Origin: Anisus vortex
Taxonomy: Eukaryota > Mollusca > Gastropoda > Planorbidae
Direction of reading: 5' to 3'
DNA: 64,000 nt
Assembly: GCA_949126835.1 (NCBI GenBank)
Contig: OX421497.1
Location: forward strand, 2,906,271-2,970,270
In this document: positions 32,991 to 45,594 of the stretch, one piece after another
Layout: each line of letters opens with the position of its first letter
How positions within the stretch are numbered: position 1 is the stretch's first letter
Notes under the pieces: generated by a model
What the model was told of the DNA's origin: nothing
What the model saw: only the letters and a program-made list of their open reading frames with translations
Database searches by the model: none
Program-made: the position numbers and the translations under genes

Positions 32991-33628
32991 TTTCTTTCAA
33001 AGTTAAAGTTGACTGTGTAGGATGCGGTGGTCTAACGTTAGATTGTTATTTCACTTGTCTCCCTCCCTCCCCCACCACTCCCCCCACCAACCAATTCAAA
33101 TGAGCTGTTCCCAAATCTTACAGCGTTTCCCATCACGGTGAAGATAGTGAACTCGATTTGACTTTGTGCACAATCTCATTGTAGATTAATAAGCCTATAT
33201 TCACCGATTCACTAACCATAATGGTTTAATATTTTAACGTTTAAAGACAAAAGTCACAGATAAATGTTGACTAGAAAGGTTTAAAAGCCATTTTTTTTTA
33301 TCATTTTCGACTTTTCGATTCTTGTGATTTTTTATCCAATGTAAAAAGTCGAAAAAAAAAGGCAATGTAGCCAAGACTTGGTCAATAGTGTTCTGTAAGG
33401 GGTGGGGGGGGGGGGGGAGGTGTAAGACTATCCATCAATGCGGTCACACAGCCCGAGCCAGTGAGGAGAGGACTTAGAAGAAATGTGACACTCTCTATGG
33501 GACTTAGACTGGGGGTGGTGGGTGGAGGGGGTGGAGAGAGCTCTGGCAGAAGTAAGGAAGACACATGCGTTGGGTGTGTGGTGTACTTTTTTTTGTGGAA
33601 GGGGGCAATATGTGCAATCTGATTGTGT

Positions 33629-33866
33629 AGTCTGAAGTTGTAGTCTGAAGTTGTAGTCTGAAGCTGTAGTCTGAAGCTGTAGTCTGAAGCTGTAGTCTGA
33701 AGCTGTAGTCTGAAGCTGTAGTCTGAAGTTGTAGTCTGAAGATGTAGTCTGAAGTTGTAGTCTGAAGTTGTAGTCTGAAGTTGTAGTCTGAAGTTGTAGT
33801 CTGAAGTTGTAGTCTGAAGTTGTAGTCTGAAGTTGTAGTCTGAAGTTGTAGTCTGAAGTTGTAGTC
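33629..33866. repeat. 13-bp minisatellite, about 18 units
   Basis: The unit is GTAGTCTGAAGTT with a GCT variant at the left. Three units make 39 bases, so minus-strand frames of 152 and 166 codons read a 13-residue peptide repeat. There is no independent sign of coding. A 14-G run lies nearby at about 33404. Confidence 0.92.
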
Positions 33867-33984
33867 TTACAAAAACAATCATTCATTTATTGTTCAATAA
33901 GGGGACTTAAGTAGACTACAACTAAAGTTCATGAATAAATTACCACTGGAATCGTAGTGGACATTGTGAATTTCATAAACTGCA

Positions 33985-34375
33985 GGATATATATATATAT
34001 ATATATATATACAGACAGAGAGAGAGCGAAAGACAGGCAGACAGAGATAGAATGTTAGTTTGACAGTTAGATGATGTTAAGTACACGCAAGAAGATTGAT
34101 AGAACATTTACTTCAATGTGAACCGTAAACTCCCGAAATTCCCAGGGTTATTAGAAAATGTTGGACATCGCTCACCAGCACAAGAAAGAATCCAAGAACA
34201 GTTTAAGGAAGATGCCGAAAAGAGATTGATAGACTGATAAATAAATAAATAGATATATATTTATATAGAAAAAAATAAAGAGAGATAGATTGATTTTTAA
34301 TTGATAGTTAGATAGATAGATAGATAGATAGATTGATAGACTGATAGAGGGATAGATAGATAAACACACAGATAG
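33985..34375. repeat. (TA)n and (GATA)n microsatellites
   Basis: TA repeat at about 33988-34011 and ATAGATAG units at 34240-34375, separated by unremarkable sequence. Confidence 0.8.
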
Positions 34376-34519
34376 TAAAATAGAATCATGTAGATAATAT
34401 ACTTTTGGATATTATGTATAAAAATAACTTTGCCCTTCGTCCAAGTGAAATTAAATCTCCCTTAGCTCCGCTGGTCATTATAATATTTGGTCATCGCTCA
34501 TCCAGAGAAGACTGCAGAC

Positions 34520-34568
34520 ACATCACACACACTAACACACACAGTCACACACACACACACACACAAGA
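34520..34568. repeat. (CA)n microsatellite
   Basis: CACACA with CT and TA interruptions. Frames over it are repeat-derived. Confidence 0.85.
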
Positions 34569-34914
34569 GAGAGAACAGACGAACAGAAGGCAACAAAGGA
34601 ATACATTTCATTTTCGCCAGACTAAAAAACCAGACAAATAGAAAAAAAAAAGTGGTCCAATGCTTGGCATTGGGCAATGCAGCAATCAATACGCTGAGAA
34701 TTAAAAGTCTGGACACTGTACACACATATATATGTTGTATACAATGTATACGATTTAAAAAAACGAGATGAGAAGATTTAGCAATTAAATAACAAAACGC
34801 TAAGCTTAGAACTATAATAGAATACATGCACTGTATTTTTTTTTTGACAAAGCGGATATAGATGAAATGAATTTGTGCAATGTTAATAGTTCAAACCGCT
34901 TCCCTGTAATAAAG

Positions 34915-35203
34915 GGTACGGCGGCCGAGCTGCAGCTGGTGTACCGAAGGTCCTGGGTTCGAATCCTATGATCGACTAGTTATTCCCTGGTCTTGACTCA
35001 TAGACAAACAGATTATTGCTTGATTGGCAGATAGATGGATGGGTATAATTCTAACCCTGTCCCTGAGTCTACCTAGCTCCGAAGGGTGTCTGACTTTAGT
35101 TGGTGTATACTAAAGGCGGCTGGGCATTGTGCTGGCCATACAATCTCATAGTAGGCCACAGAAACTAGTGAACGCTGCCTCACCGGCCCTATAGGTCAAT
35201 TTT
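34915..35203 (+). repeat. SINE-A copy with ~70-bp internal insertion
   Basis: A mutated box A (GCGGCCGAGCTGCAG) and an intact box B (GGGTTCGAATCC) are followed by about 70 unrelated bases containing GATAGATGGATGGG. The family body then resumes (TGTCCCTGAGTCTACC). Confidence 0.8.
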
Positions 35204-35284
35204 GTTTAACTAACTGTGTTAATATGACTGCGTGTATTATAATGAAATACAAGTGTGTTTAAATACAGTGTGCTGGGAGATATA

Positions 35285-35750
35285 TTAAAAGTGAAAGGAA
35301 TGGGATAAAGAGAAAATTAAAAGGTGAGAGAGAGAGAGAGAGAGAGACAGTGGGATGCAGAGAGAAGGATAGAGAATGGAATAATATAAGGAGATAGATA
35401 GGAAATAAAAGACAACAAAAGAAAACAGGTTGTGGTAAAGGGAAAGATAATGAGATGGAAAAAATATATTCGTATGGAAAGACAGATAGAGGTAGATTGA
35501 TTGAAAAACGAGAGACACGGGGAGAGAGAGAGAAAGCGTGTGTGTGTGTGTGAGAGAGAGTGATGGGCGAGGAGGGAGGAATGAAAAAGATTATGTAGGA
35601 GATAAAGTGATAGAATTAAAGAGAAAGAGAAAAAAAAGAAGAAAGATAAAAAGAATAAGAGAAAAAGATACAGATAGAAACAGACATTGAGAACAAGAAG
35701 GAGAGATTGAAACAGAGAGAGACACAGAGAGAGAGAAAGAGAAAGTCAAT
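35285..35750. repeat. Long purine-rich (GA)n tract
   Basis: GA, GAGA and GAAA units on the plus strand over nearly 0.5 kb. The minus-strand frames are Ser/Leu/Phe-rich products of the CT complement. Confidence 0.85.
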
Positions 35751-36094
35751 GTTGTCTCGGTTTAGGTCAGATGAACGGTTGTTGTCACAGTGTAGCCTTA
35801 AATCAGAACCCGGGACAATTCTGTAATCTATTGTAACGACGGCGCCCATTGTGTGCTGGCACACTCGACCACCCCTTCCCTCCCACACAGCCCTGCCCCA
35901 CCCCTCCCTCCCTCCCCCACCCCTAACGTCCCACACGTTTTCCAGCGGGAGAACTCATTTCTCCATCATACCAGCGACTCCCAGCGAGTCTGGGCAGTAG
36001 GAGGCGGTGGTGGCGTGAGGTGGCTTGTGACGCTGTGGATGGCGGACGTGTCCTGGACCAGTGGTGTTTGGTCGCTGTTTCATCTTTTAACCTA

Positions 36095-36208
36095 GGGCCG
36101 CGTTCGGCTGGCGCACCGAAGGGTCCTGAGTTCGAATCCTGAGGTGAAGGGCTAATATATTTTTTTCTCTCGGGTCTAGAAGGAGTCTACCCAGCTCTGA
36201 TGGTTTAA
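36095..36208 (+). repeat. SINE-A copy, both ends truncated
   Basis: It starts inside the head (GCGTTCGGCTGGCGCACCGA), keeps box B (GAGTTCGAATCC) and stops after CTACCCAGCTCTGATGG. Confidence 0.75.
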
Positions 36209-36459
36209 CAATCATTTTAACTATCACTTTCCGCTGTACCAGACGACCAGATGACATTGGTCGCGGTAAACGAAATAAAAACATGAATAAGTCATAAATT
36301 ACGTCACAAAAGGGAAAGATAAGCAAACAGGACCCCAATACATTGACAACATCGTAGAACAACTTGACTAGAAAGAGTAGTTTACGTCATAGTTATAGGA
36401 AGCTACAAGTTGTCTTTTGTGGAGACCAAGATAGAATTAAAGCTAACTTTGCCAGATTT

Positions 36460-36640
<181 letters not shown>

Positions 36641-36714
36641 AAACACCAAGGTCGCTTTACAAATATCCTCAGCGCCAACAAGTGTACCATCATATCTTTT
36701 AAAGTCTCTTTCTA

Positions 36715-36990
36715 CCTCTATCTCTCTCTCTCTCTCTTACTCTCTCTCTTTCTCTCTTTCTCTCTCTTTCAGTATCTCTCTTTCTCTCTCTTTCTTTCTC
36801 TCTCTATTTCTCTTTCTCTTCTTTCTTTTTTTCTCTCTCTTTCTCTATTTGTTAGTCAATGTCTCTATCTGTGACTCTTTGTTCATAACTCAATCTTTCT
36901 CTCTCTTTCCCTCTATTTCTTTCGCTTTTTACTATCTCTTTTTTTTCTCTCTATCTCTCCCTGTGACCCTCTCTCTCTCTCTGTCATCTT
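36715..36990. repeat. (CT)n-rich tract
   Basis: CTCT and TTTCTCTC units. The 142-codon Ser/Leu/Phe frame is repeat-derived. Confidence 0.88.
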
Positions 36991-37569
36991 TTTTCTCCAA
37001 TCCTCAAGTGAATCTTATGTTCTTTTAGGGCACCCGCCTCTTATATTTTCCGCTGCTGGTAAAACCTAATAAAGACGTCGGCTCGAAATCTATTTTTGGA
37101 CCGCCGGGTGCCAACGACCTCGCTTCTGCATTGATGACGTAACTGTCTCGCGGATGCCACCTGATCGAATATCGCCCCATCCCCCCTTCCTATCAACCAC
37201 TTAGTGTTCATTCTACGTAAGTCAGGGCTTTATTATTAGTTTTTTATTTTACTATATTAAGGAACTAATGGTGTATGGCATGTGATTTTTTTTTTGTCTT
37301 TGGTTTAATGTTGTTGTTTTTTTCTGGCGGGGCATATTCGTGTCAGATGGGGCCGCCTTTCCTTTCCTTTAATTTGCTTTTTTTTTTTTATCGAATAAAT
37401 CTTTAGTTCCATACCGACTATTATTATAAGATTACTAGTGGTTATGCCCGTCAAAATGAAGGAGAAACGAATGACTACAATGTGTTTGGTTAATAGAGCA
37501 AAAAAAAAAAAAAGACAATATTACAATAAAAACTGGGGTTATTATAACCTTATATCTGTCCAGCTATTC
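36991..37569. other. No gene recognised; one CpG-bearing patch
   Basis: 37070-37200 is relatively GC-rich with several CpGs and a TGACGTAA word. The remainder is T-rich. No open frame is supported. Confidence 0.35.
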
Positions 37570-37983
37570 TTCTAGATCAGTGGTTCCCAACCTTCCTAAT
37601 GCCGCGACCCCTTAATAAGCTTCTGACGCTGTAGAAGCAACCCCCGCCCCAACCATACAATTATCATCGTCGATACCTTATAACTGTAATTTGCTACTGT
37701 CATAAATTGAGTGTAAAATGTATGAAATATATTTTTCATTGTTACAAAATAAACCTTTGTGATCACTCACACGTGTTAATGTTATTCAAAATAAAGCCTT
37801 TTGTTAAATATTTAAGATGTGAAATTCATTCCTTTTTATGTACCAATATACTACATTCTTATTTCCTAAGACAGGCCTTTGTGTTTTCCGATGGTCTTAG
37901 CCAGTCTTAGGCGACCCTCTCGAAATGGTCGTTCGACCCTCAAAGGGTTCGCGACCCACAGGTTGGGAACCGCTGTTCTAGAT
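37570..37983. mobile_element. hAT-type MITE, 398 bp
   Basis: The element is 37578-37975 with ends CAGTGGTTCCCAACCT and AGGTTGGGAACCGCTG (one mismatch in 16). It is flanked by the exact 8-bp duplication TTCTAGAT (37570-37577, 37976-37983). CAGTGGTTC-type ends are widespread among animal hAT elements. No transposase frame. Confidence 0.93.
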
Positions 37984-38469
37984 CTAGGCGAGCCCTTCTT
38001 TCTCCCTTCAACATAAATCTCATTAACAAAAGTTCATTATTTCTTTTGTTCATTTTTTTTATTACTTTTTTAATTGGTTGTTGTTGTCTTTTTTTTTTTT
38101 TTGCAGAATATAATTACACCCCCGCATACTCCACCCCCCCCCATCCCAAACTCCATTCAACCCTAACCCATCCCCCCCCCATGCATCCCAAGATGGTGGG
38201 CCTGCTAATACAAATCGATTTCATTAACCCATTAACGCGGCTCGTGTTACTTAATCTCTTGCTCGTGCACAGGAACGCTGCAGTGTGGCTAATACAATGT
38301 TCTGGGATGCGACGCCCTGTGTGGAGACAAGGGGGCCTTTCAGGAACCGAGAGAACTGGCGAGGGTGAAAAGGGGATTTGAGGGGTGGGAGCGGCGAGAA
38401 GAAGCCTCAACATTCTAGGACAGAAGTCCTCAAACTGTGTTGAACTCAGGAGTACAAAGAAAGCCTGGT

Positions 38470-38680
38470 TAGTCACCCTTGTGCAACTAGCGTTCACCAG
38501 TTTCCGTGGCCACGGCATACTAGGGGAATGTGTGGTCAGTACAATGCCCGGCCGCCTTGACTTTACTCCAACTTAAGTAAGAGCTGGGTAGACTCAGTGT
38601 CACCCTCCAGACCCGGGAACAAATTCTAGCCTTCACAAGGATTCGAACCCAGATCTTCGGTACGCCAGCCAAACGCTCTT
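38470..38680 (-). repeat. SINE-A copy
   Basis: Minus strand. The tail words (GTTCACCAGTTTCCGTGGCC, CACGGCATACTAGGGGA) and the head (GGATTCGAACCCAG, TACGCCAGCC) are collinear with the family. Box A is cut off at the right end. Confidence 0.82.
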
Positions 38681-38714
38681 AACAGCTTTGTTATTATTTC
38701 TAACTTTTTGTCTG

Positions 38715-38901
38715 GTAAAAAACAGAGCTGTGGAGTCGGAGTCGGAGTCGAAGAGTCGGAGGAATTTCGGGTACCTGGAGTCGGAGTCGGAATAACAAAA
38801 AAAATGAGGAGTCGGAGTTGGAGTTGGAGGAAATTTTGGTACATGGAGTCGGAGTTGGAGTCGGAACATTCATCTACCGACTCCATAGCCATGGTAAAAA
38901 C
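38715..38901. mobile_element. hAT-type MITE made of GAGTCG repeats
   Basis: The element is 38723-38893. Its left end is CAGAGCTGTGGAGTCGG and its right end CCGACTCCATAGCCATG. It is flanked by GTAAAAAA / GTAAAAAC (7 of 8 matching). The interior is a GGAGTC hexamer array with GGAATTT spacers, which yields Ser/Asp/Thr/Pro-type frames by chance. Confidence 0.7.
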
Positions 38902-39039
38902 AACAACACAGCAACCTAAAAACCTACCACACACTGGCTTAACTCTAATTAAGGCAACTCAGTAATGGTGGAGAAACAATAGACAGAGGGAAAAAAAACA
39001 AAGCGACTAAACCTTCTTTTCGAGACATTACCTTTCAAC

Positions 39040-40474
39040 CGCCCAAATAAATGCATGTTATAACTAGTGTAATTTCGGTGTATTTGATGACTCGAAATCA
39101 TCTTTTTTGGAATTTACGATCACACTTGAAGTTATATACTTCCGGTTTAGTTATTTGCTACGATTTTATCAATGGAAAATTATAAGCTATAAATTATGGC
39201 TATTCCAGTGGTCCTTTTGTTGTCGGGGAATTTAAAGGAATATATTAGATGTAAATTAAAACGTGTATATAATGTATTTGTAAAAGTAAATGCTTTTCTT
39301 TTTAAATTTCGTCGTTTCATTACTTTTCATGTAGAATTTTAAAAGTATGCCTTTATTGAAAGAGCGTCTGTAATAATAATAATATAGGGGAGAGGTGGGT
39401 AATTCGTACCGCTGGGTAATTCGTACCAATGCCGTTTTACCTAGTTTGACTGGTTGTAATTAACATTTAAACCCGTTAACACGTGCCAGCACATTAGTTT
39501 TGATTGCTATAGAACAATGGTAGACATGGACAAGAAAATAAAACGGTAGGATGACGTTATATGTTTTTACACAACTTGATGTTATTTTTGAATAGTGCCT
39601 CTAGTCGTACTACGTAGGTCTGGTTAAACATAGCGTATTTATATTTGTTTAGTGCGCTGACTATCCAGTCTGCTTCATGAATAAATATATTTAGGTCTGT
39701 TTTCTATTGCCTATAAAAACATAGAAGCAATAAACAATGTTAGATCTACGTCTGAGTCGGCTAAATCGTACCTCGCTGTGGAGGGTATTACGTACCGGTG
39801 CTAATTACGTTACAATTAGTGCAGAAGTACCGAGACTGCACCAAAAGGTCTGGAGGCAAAAAAAAAAAGATCTGCAATTGTACCGGGTACTGTACGGTGA
39901 GAACATCTAGGAATACATGATATAATGTTTTATATGTAGAGCATAGGTACATCCTGCATGCTCTGAATCAGCCTTCCAAAGTGGGTCACTGAAAAATTAT
40001 ACTTGTGAATTAACTATTAAATACAAATGAGATATATATAGAGAGACCTCAACTTATAAATGTCAACTTTAAAAACAATATTTTTTCTTCATTTCTTTTG
40101 GTACTTATTACCCTTCCTAGTGGTACGAATTGAACGCTGGTGATGGCAATTCGTACCACCTTGTCTTTTTTTAATTTTATTAATTGTGCTCTTTGTTTTC
40201 ATAATAAAACGTTCAGACCATGTATTTTCATTCTTTTGTCACCAATAATTGTTTTAACGTAAAAATAAACCTTTTCTACTGTTAGTTTTATTATTGTTAT
40301 TTTTTTCCCTTCCTTATACGATTAGGACTCAAAATTAGGATTAAAATCGAAAGTTGTATACAGCGGAAGTCTTAAAGGCAAGTTTAGGACAGCGTTATTG
40401 GCTGCGCACGGAGAATACAACACATAAAGCTCTAAAAATAGAGAAAGCGGACCAACTTATTATAAGTCTTTCAT
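39040..40474 (-). mobile_element. MITE-C copy split by ~1.1 kb of inserted sequence
   Basis: The left part (about 39060-39195, TTTGATGACTCGAA, ACTTCCGGTTTAG, TCAATGGAAAATTA) and the right part (about 40330-40474, ATCGAAAGTTGTATACAGCG, CTAAAAATAGAG, GCGGACCAACTTATTATAAG) are the two halves of a minus-strand MITE-C copy. Foreign sequence lies between them. The left end is strongly diverged. Confidence 0.5.
39388..40168. mobile_element. Unclassified element with repeated TTCGTACC motif
   Basis: The left side has two direct copies of GGGTAATTCGTACC (within 39398-39428). The right side has the inverse form (GTGGTACGAATTGAAC, then GCAATTCGTACCACC, about 40120-40162). Related CGTACC words lie in the middle near 39767 and 39790. 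Such sub-terminal repeats suggest a non-autonomous DNA transposon. Exact ends and target duplication were not found. Confidence 0.35.
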
Positions 40475-40630
40475 TAGATTAAAAACATCACATTAGATTA
40501 AAAACATCACATTATATTAAAAACATCACATTAGATTAAAAACATCACATTAGATTAAAAACATCACATTATATTTTAAAAAATCACATTAGATAAAAAA
40601 TATCACATTAGATTAGAATATCATATTATA
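40474..40630. repeat. 19-bp minisatellite, about eight units
   Basis: The unit is ATTAGATTAAAAACATCAC, with ATATT and AATATC variants to the right. Confidence 0.88.
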
Positions 40631-42140
40631 TCGGAACATACTTGAATTCACGTACATCCAACATAATTTTCAGACAAATGTATCACATTATGAGCAGCTT
40701 ACACTTTCCAATTCAGTACATCACATACTAGAAAAAAACACAAAAACATCCCCCACCCCTCTCCCACGAAAGAAAGAGACGATGTCTTCCATTGAATGTC
40801 CAGCGCCTTATCCGATGTTCCGCATGGCCGCGTGGGCCTTAAAAACACGGTTTGTGATCATCGATAATTTGGTAATATCTTTTATCTCCTCCCGTTTGGC
40901 CACTAAACAAAATAAACCCACACTTGAACAGACCTCGTGATGCGAGATACAATTTCTACGAGAGAGAGAGAAAGCTTCTCTTAAACAAAGGGAGAACTAA
41001 AATGCAACAACAACAAATAACCCCAAAAATAATGACGGGGAAAAGAGGGAGGCGTGGGCACCTGGCACAACCCCACTCAACACGTCCAGTGTCGCATCGT
41101 CTATAAAACGTACATTTCAACCACTACCGGCCATTAAACTAAAAGAAAAATTATTTTGTGTGTATGTTTCTTTTTTTTTTTTTTTTTTTATAGGTTGTTG
41201 TTGCTTTAGCTTTCGAAACCATAAAGTGCTCGCGTTTTAGAGTTGGCAGATTAACCTCGGCGTCCATGGCAACCAAATGGCCGGGCGTTGAATATTTCAT
41301 GTCCTAGAGAGCCAGAGGTAATCACAGATACAGTTATTGTTGAGACAGAGATAGCCAGGGCGAAACAAAAAGTATGTGTTCGTCTCTCTTTTTATTTTTA
41401 AAACATTTATTTATTGACGTCCTACGCCTTTGTGAAACAAAACCCTGAGTTTGAAGAATTGTTTTTGTAGCTTTGTTATTGATTTCTGTTACGTTTTTAT
41501 TTTATTATTATTATTTCTTGCGCAATGGTTTCCTGTCAGGATTTGATATTTTTTTTAAATATATCTTTCTGTTTTGTGTGTTTTCATTTTTATTCAGTCA
41601 GTTTTCTTGTCAATAACTTTTTTTTAACTTCATCTGCAAATGTATCTATCTGAAGTATCTGTCTATCTTTTTCTCTCTTCTTATCTCTATCTGTGATAAA
41701 TTCACTAGAGGCGCAACCGCTCAGTCTAGTGCCATGGCACTTACTCACAATGGCTCCAACCTATAAACTACAATTAATCCTGGCTCATTGCGGTGCTCTC
41801 AAATGAATGAAGGATGAATGATTGTATTTGTACCTTGCAGTAATGTTTATATATGAATGTATTTACTTTCTCTTTTATAACTGATTCTACGTGTATAGAT
41901 ATATACATCATACATTATTACACAAAACATAGTTATCTGTCTTGTATAATTCAAAATGCTTCCATTTACCCCTCCCCCATGTCTCTACTTCCCGACCCCT
42001 CCCCTCGTCAAAGAGTAACCCCTCCTTTGATCCCCCCCCCACCTCCACCCGCCACCGGCCACCGGCCAGGTCTTGTAGATAAAATTTACCTGTTAGACCA
42101 CGGCCAGAGCAGGTGGCTAAACTGACACATATTATGTATT
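40631..42140. other. No gene recognised
   Basis: Mixed sequence with a poly(T) run at 41171-41189. GCGTCCATGGCAACC at about 41260-41274 contains half of an RFX X-box. Short frames show no motif. Confidence 0.35.
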
Positions 42141-42329
42141 CCGGAGCTCGGTAAATTTGGCAATGGTAAATTCGGAACCGGTATTTTAGGCAAGGGGATT
42201 TTGGCAAAGGTTATTTTGGAAAAGGTAAATTCGGCAAAACTCGCAAAGCGGTCAAATTGGCAACGGTAAAATTGGCAAACTTATAATATCAACTGTTTTT
42301 ATTGAAACTGAAGATATGATTACACTCTT

Positions 42330-45260
42330 GTCTACTAAATGAAGTTCATGGCTTGAAACTAGGTTGTCTCCGTGGAAGATTAAGTTAATATGGGGTCCCT
42401 TAAGTACAGTAGGCCTATTGTAAGGGACACTTGCAAAGAACCGTTTTGTATTAACTTGTGTAAAAGGCTCATTCTAAACTACTGAAATGTTATGCATTGG
42501 TGAAGTTTAGGGCCCACGCTTCTCACTCGCTTTTTAAGTCTTTGGAAACTAAAGTTTCCATTGTATGTACATTGTATTGTACGTTTTATTGTAGGCCTAG
42601 CTCTCTGCAGGCGCTTACTCCGTTCTGACACGACCATAGTAAGTCCTTACGTAATAAACTCTGGCTGGTGTGTTTAGATAATACGGGAAACATAGCCAAC
42701 GTACAATTACACAACTTACATTACCCCCCCCCACCACCACCACCTAGCGAAAACGAACACAGCCAAGACCATTGTAAGTCCGTATTTACGAATGTCTTGA
42801 CACAGCCCCCACCCCCGTTTACCGATGTACGCGTGTTTTCTTGACCGAGAGTCGGGGGGGGGGGGCGGGAGGGGGGCTTTTTCCTATTGCCCAGCAGCTA
42901 GCCACGTGGCGTAAGTGTGAAACCGTTTTATGGTGGGTGTTTGTTGTATGGTACTTACAAAGGCAGACTTGGGCCGTGGATCTGAAAAACACAGTAAAAA
43001 TGCCAACACGCATCAAACACGCATCTACTTGTTTTAATTAAAAGTGATTGTAGGATTAGTTAGGCCTACAGTCTTGTCTACTATGAAGTAAACGGCATCA
43101 AACAGACAACGTAATCTCAGTAGTTCATCAAGCTTACAATGGACCCCTGTGTAAATTAATTACTTGTAGAAACAGCCTTAGTACTTAATTTCAATGAATA
43201 ATAATAGGCAAATCATCTATGTAAATTTGAACTAGTTAATGAACGTAAGATAATTCCTTGTGAAACTCCTCATTTTAAAGTAAATTGAGTTGATTTATAG
43301 TTATTATAAACTATAGTGATAACATTTTTTTTGTCTTCATCTTCTTCTTCATTATGCTGTGGAGACTCCGTTCTACCCGAGGAAAAAATCCACAATGTAA
43401 GGATAAGTTGATTGTGAATGCTCTGGGATAAAAAGTGTGTATTATCAGATAGATCTATTTATTTCAATGGTTTAAGGGTCTAAAAAAGATAATAATACTC
43501 ATAAACTGGTGAGATTTAGCTTACATTTTTCTTTCTTTTATTCTTGTCTTTAAAATCTTTTTTTCTCTCTAGGTATTGGTGAACTACGTATATATATTAT
43601 ATAGGTAAAGTCTCTTCATTGTTTCAAAGAAGTCAACAGGTTTACTTTGATATTGCTGACAAAAGTTTCCCTTCATCGGCATGATCAATTCGCATTGAAC
43701 TATGAAATTTCGCTAAATTGCGTACTGTCGGGCCGCTTCTTGACCACATGGCTTAGCATTCTCAAATTTGCGTCACATAGTTAGACCTATTACTTTTTAC
43801 ATAGAAAAAAAAACAATTCCTTGCCTTGGATGCCGATAGACAAACTAGTTAGTGGCCTTGGATGATGTAGTGTTAGGAGCTAATTCCACGATTTTCTCAT
43901 GAAGATTCCCCCCTCCCCCGCCCCTAAAAGTGTTATAGCTAGGAATAGTCTATGTTTTATTTTAATATAAAATATAGCCCATCTATATATTTTTAAATAT
44001 GATTTCTTTCACATTTTTTATCGCCTAAACATGGCAATATTTTAAAAATGTAAGTTTCCAATGTCAAATCTGCATCATATAAACACATTATCAATTATTT
44101 TTATGGATTTGTCATTGATCTCTTACCAATACACTCGATTAGGGGCCCTGGATTGTGGTTCCACTGGTTACTAATACTAGACACCATTTTCTGCTTTCAG
44201 GTCATTAACTAAATAATCTTGAAATGATTTGATCCCGTTGTTTGAGAGGTTACATTTAGTTTATACTCAAAGTTTCAGTTCCTACCCCCCCCTCACTTCC
44301 CACATTGTACTTCTTTGCTCCAACCCACTTTATACTATCTGATCTCCCCCCCTCCCTCTCCCGACTTGCACTAATGACTCTTACATTAAAATCCCGGCTA
44401 CGCCATTAAATTGGCAAAGTTACATCACGTTACAAATCCTAAATCCTGCACTAATAAATATACTGCATTACCGATCGCTACTTTTTCTCTTTCTGTGAGT
44501 AAGTCTACTTTCCCGCCATTCTATTTCCACATTTCCGACTTGAAACTATATCAATGTCTTGTTCATCAAATTGATAATAAACATGTTGACTATATACGAA
44601 TATAAATTATAAAAAGATACTACTAGGCATACATTTTATATTATTTAAATACAAGTCTCGTGAGCAAAATAATGTAAATATGCAAGATAATGTTTTTAAA
44701 ATACTGTGTAAAAATGTTTATAATAAAATCAAATACAAATATATTTATAGAAATAATAAGTTTTAACTAGCAACAACAGTGTTATGAAAGAAAAAAAAAA
44801 CGGATTAAAAGTATCAGTGGGAGCCGCTTTCAACCCATACCCCCCCCCCCCCCCCCCCACACACACTTTTTTTTACTGCTGTAGCCTGAGGTCACTAATA
44901 CTTGAATTGGCATAACTTTGATGGGGAGTCCGCGGCGGGAGGGAAGGGAGGCATTTTACGTCTGCTCTTGCAAACACTACCAGTATCATGGTGTAGGTCA
45001 AGTAGTCAGAGTTACGTAATCTCGCCAATGTGCTATAAAAGGAGGAAGTTTGTAGGGACGTATTGGAGATAAGGGAAAGCATTGATGCGTAAAGATCTAA
45101 ACAGAACTCCAAGTGATCGCCAGTTGGCCTACCTTACAAACATTCGTAACTTTGGGGGTGGGGCGGGCAGGGGTTGGGGGGGGGAGAGAAACGCCTGGGG
45201 CGGGGAAGGGGGTACATTTGGCTCCTATTTAAAATGTTCGTTTTTGATCATTAGAGGACG
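42330..45260. other. Interior of the foldback-like element, non-coding
   Basis: AT-rich sequence with several C or G runs (about 42724, 42856, 44841) and frames no longer than about 90 codons. None has a recognisable domain. Confidence 0.4.
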
Positions 45261-45261
45261 T

Positions 45262-45395
45262 TAAATTAAATTACGTGCCAAAGTGTACCTTAATGTTTTC
45301 CTGCTCTTTTCACCATTTTGGTGGTCTATCATGTGCCATTTAAAACCGTTTTGCGTGCCAAGGATGGCACGCATTCCATAGGTTGCCGATACATG
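45262..45395 (-). mobile_element. GCACGC hAT MITE fragment
   Basis: The minus strand reads ATCGGCAACCTATGGAATGC, then GTGCCATCCTTGGCACGCAA and AATGGCACATGATAG. This is the family's 5' end. It lies next to the right inverted repeat of the foldback-like element. Confidence 0.6.
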
Positions 45396-45594
45396 GAATA
45401 GAGTGTAGTCCTACCAATACTTTTAATAAAAACAGTAGATATTATATGATTGCCAATTTTACCGTTGCCAATTTTACCGCTTTGCTAGTTTTGCCGAATT
45501 TACCTACTCCAAATTTACCTTTGCCAAAATTACCTTGCCGAAAATACAGTTGACGAAAATACCGTTGCCAAATTTACAGGTACGCCGACCGGAG

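Larger units (their letters stand above)
42148..45580. mobile_element. Possible foldback-like element with long inverted repeats
   Basis: 42151-42320 and 45415-45577 are inverted relative to one another. Both consist of short degenerate direct repeats of the type GGCAAAGGTAAATT. Both continue inward with the same unique words (GCAAAGCGGT, then TATAATATC(A/T)ACTGTTTTTATT). This gives inverted ends of about 170 bp around 3.1 kb of interior. Long inverted ends built from tandem repeats are characteristic of foldback elements. No transposase frame and no clear target duplication were found, so two independent inverted insertions remain possible. Confidence 0.55.
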
